This document shows positions 33,068-37,504 of a DNA stretch of 37,504 nt, in pieces. The DNA is taken from positions 1-37,504 of the forward strand of contig CAMTMC010000023.1 of assembly GCA_947073515.1 (NCBI GenBank), written 5' to 3'. The translations under genes were made by a program, and so were the position numbers. This stretch comes from an uncultured bacterium. Lineage in GTDB: Bacteria; Bacillota; Clostridia; Oscillospirales; Oscillospiraceae. The notes beneath the pieces were generated by a model. It saw only the letters and a list, made by a program, of their open reading frames with translations, did no database searches and was not told the DNA's origin. Position 1 is the stretch's first letter. Each line of letters opens with the position of its first letter.

Positions 33068-33077
33068 CTGTTTCCTC
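33033..33077 (-). promoter_or_regulatory. Long hairpin just after the sigma-like gene
   Basis: On the minus strand GAGGAAACAGGTGGA pairs with TCCACCTGTTCCTC with a single bulged A, and the stem continues inward with AGGGC/GCCTT. It begins 10 nt after the sigma-like stop and covers the likely ribosome binding site and start of the next ORF. It could gate expression of the downstream mazF-xis-int genes. Confidence 0.6.
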
Positions 33078-33086
33078 ACTCAAACG

Positions 33087-33608
33087 CTAAATTGTAACCT
33101 CCCCGGACAAGAAATTTTTAAGTTTCTTCAATGCAGAAGAAATTGACTTCATCACAGCAGGGTGCTTACATCCCTCCATATCCGCAATCTGCTCGTATGT
33201 AAACTCCCCAAAGTAGTACAGCACCAGGCGGCGGCGCTGCTTTTCAGGCAGATGGGCGATTGCCTGATGCAGCTTGTCCACCTCCATCCGCTGGGAAACG
33301 GTTTCTTCCACGCTCTCCTGGGGCTTTGCGGCCCGCCTGTTCAGCGTTGCCTCCGTCACCTCGGATTTCTCATAGTGCCTGTCCACTTCATTGAAAAAAG
33401 AAAGATCGTCCAGCTCAAACTCGTTGAACGCATCGAACAGGGTCTTGTCGATCTCCATCCAGCGTTTCACTCCGCCGCCGTCCTTGAAGAACAGATAGAA
33501 GCGCGGGTGAGCGGTGTTGATTCCAGCGGTATATATCTCGTAGGGACTGTCCTCGTCCCTCCGGCGCTTGGGCCGGGGGTCAAGATTTTTCGGATGGCTG
33601 TCTGCCAT
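33087..33608 (-). CDS. Sigma-70-like regulator of the element
   Basis: A 173-aa protein with a C-terminal sigma region 4-like helix-turn-helix: HLPEKQRRRLVLYYFGEFTYEQIADMEGCKHPAVMKSISSALKKLKNFL at about residues 118-166. The N-terminal half (YLFFKDGGGVKRWMEIDKTL) is typical of the sigma-like genes that Tn916-family elements carry upstream of xis and int. It has no clear region 2, so it may act as a partial sigma factor or activator. GGAGG lies 9 nt before the ATG, inside the edge of an inverted repeat. Confidence 0.85.
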   Translation of the reverse strand: MADSHPKNLDPRPKRRRDEDSPYEIYTAGINTAHPRFYLFFKDGGGVKRWMEIDKTLFDAFNEFELDDLSFFNEVDRHYEKSEVTEATLNRRAAKPQESVEETVSQRMEVDKLHQAIAHLPEKQRRRLVLYYFGEFTYEQIADMEGCKHPAVMKSISSALKKLKNFLSGEVTI

Positions 33609-33620
33609 TTTCTTTTACCT

Positions 33621-33650
33621 CCAGTCTAAATTTTTGAAAATTCAGACTGG
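33621..33650. promoter_or_regulatory. Inverted repeat overlapping the ribosome binding site of the sigma-like gene
   Basis: CCAGTCTAAATTTT (33621-33634) and AAAATTCAGACTGG (33637-33650) match at 13 of 14 positions around TG. On the minus strand the stem ends in ACTGG, the first bases of the ACTGGAGG ribosome binding site. It may be an operator or a translation-controlling hairpin. Confidence 0.65.
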
Positions 33651-33712
33651 ACGGCGGGCCGCGACAACCTACACCAAAGGCGGGCTTTTCATGCCCATCG
33701 ACTGAAAATGAC

Positions 33713-33746
33713 AAAAAACGCCCGGCAGGTCGTAAACCTACCGGGC
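33713..33746 (-). terminator. Rho-independent terminator ahead of the sigma-like gene
   Basis: On the minus strand GCCCGGTAGGT pairs with ACCTGCCGGGC over 11 bp (one G-U) around TTACG, followed by G and TTTTTT. It lies about 105 nt upstream of the sigma-like gene, so it would stop most transcripts before that gene. The TAG stop of the 47-codon ORF is inside the first arm. Confidence 0.88.
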
Positions 33747-33881
33747 GGGAAGGAGAATAAAATTTAGCTGTGGCGACATTGTATAGTTCATCTTCATGGC
33801 CGGAATATCCCTTGGCGGGGGACAGGCTTTTTTTGATGGATCACTCTTTGGCAAAATTGGTCGAAACTCTTTCGGCCTCAT
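33738..33881 (-). CDS. 47-aa leader ORF upstream of the sigma-like gene
   Basis: The ORF starts with ATG 7 nt after a strong AAGGAGGT and reads MRPKEFRPILPKSDPSKKAC followed by PPPRDIPAMKMNYTMSPQLN and FILLPAR. Its TAG stop lies within the 5' arm of the terminator at 33713-33746. That placement is the hallmark of translation-coupled attenuation: a ribosome reaching the stop would open the terminator. The CPPPR segment could slow ribosomes. I do not recognise the peptide. Tn916 uses a different leader peptide ahead of tet(M). Confidence 0.7.
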   Translation of the reverse strand: MRPKEFRPILPKSDPSKKACPPPRDIPAMKMNYTMSPQLNFILLPAR

Positions 33882-33904
33882 GGCGGCTACCTCCTTGAGC
33901 CGCC
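33882..33904 (-). promoter_or_regulatory. Hairpin with the Shine-Dalgarno sequence in its loop
   Basis: On the minus strand GGCGGCT and AGCCGCC form a perfect 7-bp stem around CAAGGAGGT, and the ATG of the 47-codon ORF follows at once. The GGA in the loop fits what CsrA recognises, but a ribosome-accessible site is the simpler view. Confidence 0.75.
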
Positions 33905-33921
33905 TTGGTTATTGCTATAAT
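33895..33921 (+). promoter_or_regulatory. Possible promoter of a plus-strand small RNA
   Basis: TTGAGC (33895-33900) and a perfect TATAAT (33916-33921) are 15 bp apart, a short spacer. The -10 overlaps ATTATA on the other strand, so divergent promoters may share this site. Confidence 0.4.
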
Positions 33922-33944
33922 TGCGCCTTGGTGCTGGAATAAAA

Positions 33945-33978
33945 GAACGGCGGCTTTCATTTGTGAAAACCGCCGTTC
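33945..33978 (-). terminator. Hairpin, possible minus-strand terminator
   Basis: GAACGGCGG and CCGCCGTTC form the outer stem, with TTTCA/TGAAA inside. On the minus strand the stem is followed by TTTTATTC, so it could end transcripts coming from the SDR gene before they reach the leader ORF. Confidence 0.55.
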
Positions 33979-34000
33979 ATAAAATGGGCATAACTATGGA

Positions 34001-34048
34001 CTGCTGCACGACGGTTTTTTTCTTTTGCCGTCGTGCGGCAGTTTTTTT
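34001..34048 (+). terminator. Rho-independent terminator on the plus strand
   Basis: CTGCTGCACGACGG (34001-34014) pairs with CCGTCGTGCGGCAG (34028-34041) with one G-U, around a T-rich 13-nt loop, followed by TTTTTTT. It is the strongest terminator here on the plus strand, yet no plus-strand gene precedes it. Confidence 0.85.
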
Positions 34049-34055
34049 GCTTATT

Positions 34056-34847
34056 CTATTTGTTTGGATGCTGATTATGGGTAGAGCTGTTTGCATAAGG
34101 AAACACCGGGGATCGTAGCTCGAATTTGAAAGTCTCCCGGTCTACGATACCAAGAGTGCAGTCGCTGTCGTATAGCCGCAACAGAAACTCGGCCATCTGC
34201 TGGCTTGTATGATAAGTGCCAAAGGCCCTATCATAATCATATTGCTCCACATTATTTGCCTTTTTACCGAACTCCGTCTGTGTCGCTGCCGGAGCCAGCA
34301 CCTTGGCCCGCATCTTTGCCCCACTCTCGATCAGCTCCCAGGCCAGCCCCTCGGTAAACGTGCTGACATAAAACTTTGTCGCGCAGTAGGTAACAGCGGT
34401 AGGAACGATGGTATAGCCGCCGCAGGAGGACAGGTTGATAAGCTGTGTTCCAGGGACATCCTTATAGTCCCGGACAAACAGGGAGGATAAGATGGTGAGG
34501 GCTTCGATGTTGAGCCGGAGCATGGCATCAATTTTTTCCAAATCCTGGTGAGCCACGCTGTCATAGTTCCCAAAGCCAGCGTTGTTGACCCACGTTTCAA
34601 GTTGAAAGTCTTTCAGCCCAGAATAGAACTGATACACTCCTTCCAGCGCGGAGAGGTCAACCGCTCTGATAAGAACATCCAATGCGGGGTGCTTCTCCAG
34701 GATTTCGTGTCTCAGGTGTTCCAGATTTGACTTGCGGCGGGCAGCAACGATCAGATTCTTACTACGATCCGCAAAGGCTTTCGCGGTTTCGTACCCTATG
34801 CCGGAACTGGCCCCGGTAATGACGGTGTACTTTTTTGCTGGTTGCAT
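34056..34847 (-). CDS. SDR family oxidoreductase
   Basis: A 263-aa NAD(P)-dependent short-chain dehydrogenase. TGASSGIG at residues 11-18 is the cofactor loop, AARRKSN after strand 2 suggests NADP, NNAG is in ETWVNNAGFG, Ser is in INLSSCGG, and the catalytic Tyr and Lys are in TYCATKF. The substrate is unknown. The ATG at 34847 has GGAGG 8 nt upstream. An ATG five codons earlier has none. It is divergent from a MerR gene with a MerR-type promoter between them, so the MerR protein probably controls it. Confidence 0.92.
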   Translation of the reverse strand: MQPAKKYTVITGASSGIGYETAKAFADRSKNLIVAARRKSNLEHLRHEILEKHPALDVLIRAVDLSALEGVYQFYSGLKDFQLETWVNNAGFGNYDSVAHQDLEKIDAMLRLNIEALTILSSLFVRDYKDVPGTQLINLSSCGGYTIVPTAVTYCATKFYVSTFTEGLAWELIESGAKMRAKVLAPAATQTEFGKKANNVEQYDYDRAFGTYHTSQQMAEFLLRLYDSDCTLGIVDRETFKFELRSPVFPYANSSTHNQHPNK

Positions 34848-34879
34848 TTGCAATTCCTCCATTTCTCAAGTATAATGTG

Positions 34880-34910
34880 AGCATACAATGTAGAGTAAAC
34901 TCTACGTCAA
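34880..34910 (-). promoter_or_regulatory. MerR-type promoter and operator of the SDR gene
   Basis: On the minus strand TTGACG (34905-34910) and TATGCT (34880-34885) are 19 bp apart, the long spacer of MerR-controlled promoters. The spacer holds the palindrome GTAGAGT-AA-ACTCTAC (34890-34905). MerR proteins twist such promoters to allow transcription. Confidence 0.8.
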
Positions 34911-34928
34911 GAGGATGGAGGGATTTTT

Positions 34929-35306
34929 TTGGATTATTCTATTGGGGAGTTTTCGGAAGTAACTGGGCTGGGGATTCATACTCTGCGCTACTATGAGCAT
35001 GAGAGTTTGATAACCCCTGTGCGAAATTCCAGTAACCGCCGCCGATACTCTGAGAAGGATATTACATGGATTGCTTTCATTAAACGGCTGAAAGCAACCG
35101 GGATGCCGATCAAGGAGATCAAGAGATATGCGGTGCTGCGGGCCAAAGGGAATTCTACCCTTACGGAGCGGATGGAAATGCTGATTCAGCACCGTCAATC
35201 GCTGAAAGACCAGATTAAGCAGTTGCAGGAGCATGAGGCCAAGCTGGAAGAAAAGATTGCTTTTTACCAGCAGGAGATTGAACACCACTGTTCAGATACA
35301 CCTTAA
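34929..35306 (+). CDS. MerR family transcriptional regulator
   Basis: A 125-aa regulator. The winged helix is YSIGEFSEVTGLGIHTLRYYEHESLITPVRNSSNRRRYSEKDI at residues 3-45. The dimerisation coiled coil (QHRQSLKDQIKQLQEHEAKLEEKIAFYQQEIE) lies near the end. The C-terminus ends HHCSDTP, with a single Cys and no metal-binding array, so the ligand is not a metal by any visible sign. The start is a TTG after GGAGGG. It is divergent from the SDR gene. Confidence 0.92.
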   Translation: MDYSIGEFSEVTGLGIHTLRYYEHESLITPVRNSSNRRRYSEKDITWIAFIKRLKATGMPIKEIKRYAVLRAKGNSTLTERMEMLIQHRQSLKDQIKQLQEHEAKLEEKIAFYQQEIEHHCSDTP

Positions 35307-36106
35307 ATTTGCAGTAACCTTTCGATATTGCCGCCCAACGCCATTTCTGTGGCGGAAGTGGACGGGCTGACAAATTCAATCAACTGCCTGCATAGCTTAG
35401 GCTCTCCGAACGGGGCATCCGAACCAAACAAGCACCGTTCCGGCACTTCGGTCAACGCCGTTTTGACGGACAGGGGCGTAAACGCCGCAGACAAGTCCAG
35501 ATATGCGTTTGCCTGCTCCTTTGCAAAGGCGATCACATCCATCCAGTTTGAGCCGCCCATGTGTCCAAAGATAACCGGCACGGTTGGATATTTCCGGCAC
35601 AGCTCCATGAGGATTTGAATGCCGTTCAGCGTGACAGGATTGAATGTGTGTACCCAAATAGGCAGGCCAGGATAATTGGCCAGGGCCTTGAACACAGATT
35701 CAAGCTGCGTGATCTGCGTTTCGGAACCAGGGGTAAATTCTCCGATGCCTTTGAATGAGTTTCCGATGATATGCTCCTTTACCCATTCGGCGGTATCGTT
35801 GTCAGCAAGTCCCAGCGGTACGGGGCCAAAACCATAGAACCGTTCCGGCGCATCCTGGATAGCTTGATTCAATTCCAGAATGGTGCCTTTCATTTTGGCA
35901 CTTCTGGCTTCGGGAGAATAGCCGCCCGCCAGAAGTTGATATAACACCTGCATTTCGGCACCGATTGCGTCTAAGGTTGCGGTTTTGGCTTTCTCAATGT
36001 GAGGGGTCGTTGTGAATAGAACCGCTTTGTCCACCCCGGCATCATCCATTTTCTGAATCTGCATGGAAGTGGGGAGCATAACGTGTTGATGGCTGTCTAC
36101 AATCAT
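35303..36106 (-). CDS. Amidohydrolase family protein
   Basis: A 267-aa metal-dependent hydrolase of the Amidohydro_2 type. MIVDSHQHVMLP carries the HxH metal motif at residues 6-8. PIWVHTFNPVTLNG has the third His, VIFGHMGGSNWMDVIAFAKE the fourth, and CLFGSDAPFGEP the late Asp. The substrate is unknown. The frame is open 72 codons upstream, but AAAGGA sits 9 nt before the ATG at 36106 and the HxH motif starts there. It is divergent from an HxlR regulator and converges with merR, their ends overlapping by 4 nt. Confidence 0.9.
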   Translation of the reverse strand: MIVDSHQHVMLPTSMQIQKMDDAGVDKAVLFTTTPHIEKAKTATLDAIGAEMQVLYQLLAGGYSPEARSAKMKGTILELNQAIQDAPERFYGFGPVPLGLADNDTAEWVKEHIIGNSFKGIGEFTPGSETQITQLESVFKALANYPGLPIWVHTFNPVTLNGIQILMELCRKYPTVPVIFGHMGGSNWMDVIAFAKEQANAYLDLSAAFTPLSVKTALTEVPERCLFGSDAPFGEPKLCRQLIEFVSPSTSATEMALGGNIERLLQI

Positions 36107-36193
36107 TAAGATCATTCCTTTCTTGCCTGGATGTGGCATCACCAAGGATACCACGGGTAAAAAGGATGAACAAGAACGCACATTTTGGGTATG

Positions 36194-36213
36194 TAGTGTC
36201 TTTTTTGATACTG
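36194..36213. promoter_or_regulatory. Possible HxlR operator
   Basis: TAGTGTC (36194-36200) and GATACTG (36207-36213) form an imperfect inverted repeat with a 6-bp spacer between the divergent amidohydrolase and hxlR genes. Confidence 0.3.
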
Positions 36214-36229
36214 CTATGGGGGAAATACT

Positions 36230-36571
36230 ATGGCAAAAGCAGTTGCAATTACCAACCAATGCCCTATGGAGATCGGGCTGAATATTTTGGGCGGCAAGTG
36301 GAAATTGAAAATCCTGTGGCAAATTTCCAAGGGGGCCGTGCGCTTCAATGAATTGCAGAGGCGGTTAGGGAAAATCACAACAAAAACTTTGACGCAGCAG
36401 CTCTGGGAGCTGGAAGATCAGAAAATCATTCAGAGGACAGTCTATCCAGACAACCCGCCGAAAGTGGAATATGCCTTAACAGAACTCGGTGAAAGTATTT
36501 ATCCCGTTTTGAAGTCACTGTGCGATTGGGGAACAAACTACCAAACCGCTGTACCACCAACCAGCAATTAA
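36230..36571 (+). CDS. HxlR family winged-helix regulator
   Basis: A 113-aa DNA-binding protein. NQCPMEIGLNILGGKWKLKILWQISKGAVRFNELQRRLGKITTKTLTQQLWELEDQKII is the full HxlR domain. Cys11 (NQCPM) is the conserved position that senses electrophiles or redox state in some members. GGGGGAA lies before the ATG. It is divergent from the amidohydrolase gene, and HxlR regulators usually control their divergent neighbour. Confidence 0.92.
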   Translation: MAKAVAITNQCPMEIGLNILGGKWKLKILWQISKGAVRFNELQRRLGKITTKTLTQQLWELEDQKIIQRTVYPDNPPKVEYALTELGESIYPVLKSLCDWGTNYQTAVPPTSN

Positions 36572-36580
36572 GGTGGGCTT

Positions 36581-37471
36581 TTACAGATGGCGCAGATTAA
36601 CACGGTACTCGCGCAAGGCCGCTTCGTCAGCAGTGCCAATTAAATTTTCCAAGTAGGCAACCAGTTTTTCCTTGTCAGCAGGCAGGTGTCCACGGACTTG
36701 AATAAGGTTGGATGCACCATCTGTCACAATCCTGGTGTCGATAGTCAGATTTTCAATAAGAGCCTTTAGCTCTGCCAGCTTTTCAATTTCCCCCTCCTCT
36801 TTCCAGTTGCCGCGCTGGATTTCCTGATATAGCTCGGAGGTTTTGTAAATTGTCAGCATAGACGATTCGATAATCTGTGGGTGGAGCTGATTGAACAGTT
36901 CCGCAGTCGCCTTTGCACCGATTTCGCCGCGGCCAGCGCCGGAAATACCAGTGAGATAGAAAAAGTTGTAGCTGATGTCAGCGGCCTCTAACTTTCTGCA
37001 TTGTTCAAGAACATCACTGGCCCGAAAGCCCTTGTTCATAAAAACCAGCGCCTCATCATCACCAGTTTCCACACCCAAGGTCAGTCCGTTATATCCTAAA
37101 GCACGAAGTTCTTTCAGTTCGTCCACTGTTTTCGTGGAAATGTCGGTGATCCTGCCAAAGCAGCCAATCGATGAATAATTGGGACAATACTTTTTCATCA
37201 TTTGAGCCAATGTTTTCAGTTTGTCGGTGGTCAGGACAAAGGGATTTGCGCCGGTGAAGAAAACCCGGAACCAGGGTGCGTCCTGGCAGTAGCGGCTCAC
37301 CGCAGCCAAATCTTCCTCCACCTCGGACGGCGGGGACATTCTGAACTTGAACGGCAAATCCTCATACAGCGTACAGAATTTGCAGGAGTGGTGTGTGCAG
37401 CCCGCAGTAACCTGAATCAGCAGGGACGCGGCCTCATAGGGCGGACGCCAGATTGTTCCATCAAAGTGCAT
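36581..37471 (-). CDS. Radical SAM protein
   Basis: A 296-aa protein with a 4Fe-4S cluster motif CTHHSCKFC at Cys25, Cys30 and Cys33, that is CX4CX2C rather than the common CX3CX2C. GVETGDDEALVFMNKGF is the usual SAM-binding strand, and FYLTGISGAGRGEIG is typical of the HemN/Elp3-like group. The substrate is unknown. The ATG has AAAAGGAG about 9 nt upstream. It converges with hxlR, ending 9 nt apart. Confidence 0.9.
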   Translation of the reverse strand: MHFDGTIWRPPYEAASLLIQVTAGCTHHSCKFCTLYEDLPFKFRMSPPSEVEEDLAAVSRYCQDAPWFRVFFTGANPFVLTTDKLKTLAQMMKKYCPNYSSIGCFGRITDISTKTVDELKELRALGYNGLTLGVETGDDEALVFMNKGFRASDVLEQCRKLEAADISYNFFYLTGISGAGRGEIGAKATAELFNQLHPQIIESSMLTIYKTSELYQEIQRGNWKEEGEIEKLAELKALIENLTIDTRIVTDGASNLIQVRGHLPADKEKLVAYLENLIGTADEAALREYRVNLRHL

Positions 37472-37504
37472 AGATCATATCTCCTTTTCAAAATCAATCA
37501 GGAA

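Larger units (their letters stand above)
30308..33904 (-). mobile_element. Integration/regulation end of a Tn916/Tn1549-like element
   Basis: The gene order sigma-like regulator, small genes, xis, int on one strand is that of the integrase end of Tn916-family conjugative transposons. The left limit is placed at the composition switch and inverted repeat near 30308. The right limit is unknown. No relaxase, coupling protein or conjugation genes are visible, so this may be a remnant, or the rest may lie outside the window. Confidence 0.7.
33928..34048 (+). ncRNA. Candidate small RNA with two hairpins
   Basis: The predicted RNA of about 120 nt would contain a hairpin at 33945-33978 (15-bp arms, one mismatch, loop TTTG) and a terminal hairpin at 34001-34041 followed by seven T. 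Only a short, unconvincing ORF covers it. The promoter spacing is not ideal, so this is inference from structure. Confidence 0.4.

Noticed and set aside
1-37504. CRISPR array or tRNA/rRNA gene
   Set aside because: No evenly spaced direct repeats and no cloverleaf or rRNA signature were seen on reading.

Overview
The window looks like a chromosomal segment of a motile, GC-rich member of the Clostridia, probably a gut Oscillospiraceae-type organism. The evidence is a Firmicutes-style flagellar gene order with FliY, FlbD, FliW and CsrA, strong AAGGAGG ribosome binding sites, and many TTG and GTG starts. The genus is inference. No rRNA, tRNA or CRISPR array was recognised.

Positions 1-14566 (minus strand) are one long flagellar operon. 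In transcription order it holds flgB, flgC, fliE, fliF, fliG, fliH, fliI, fliJ, fliK, flgD, a TIGR02530-type flagellar operon gene, flgE, flbD, motA, motB, fliM and fliY, with fliY cut by the window edge. Two sigma-A-like promoters lie upstream of flgB. Positions 14978-20569 (minus strand) are the late export and junction operon: flgM, flgN, flgK, flgL, a DUF6470/YviE-like gene, fliW and csrA. This is the Bacillus subtilis order, but no flagellin gene follows csrA here. A PilZ-domain gene (20842-21471, plus strand) is divergent from flgM, with its own promoter and terminator, and could link c-di-GMP to motility. FlgE, FlgL, FlgK and FlgD carry insertions or tails that look like variable exposed parts.

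Positions 21532-27845 are housekeeping. On the minus strand lie ychF, a two-gene chromate-type transporter, a SAM methyltransferase, a dicarboxylate/amino-acid symporter and a TtcA-like tRNA thiolation enzyme. The divergent rplM-rpsI operon has a near-consensus promoter and a short structured leader.

Positions 27900-34050 are accessory DNA just downstream of rpsI. A large serine recombinase has lost its catalytic N-terminus. Next comes an AT-rich island of about 1.1 kb encoding an unfamiliar protein with a kinase-like glycine loop. Beyond it is the integration and regulation end of a Tn916/Tn1549-like element: tyrosine integrase, excisionase, a MazF-like protein with a cysteine-rich tail, a small hypothetical protein and a sigma-70-like regulator. 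Upstream of the sigma-like gene is a compact set of regulatory structures. It includes a hairpin with the Shine-Dalgarno sequence in its loop, a 47-codon leader ORF whose stop codon lies inside a terminator stem, and a divergent candidate small RNA.

Positions 34056-37471 hold lower-GC genes: an SDR oxidoreductase divergent from a MerR regulator with a 19-bp-spacer promoter, an amidohydrolase divergent from an HxlR regulator, and a radical SAM protein. Whether these are cargo of the element or chromosomal cannot be decided here, because no conjugation genes are visible.
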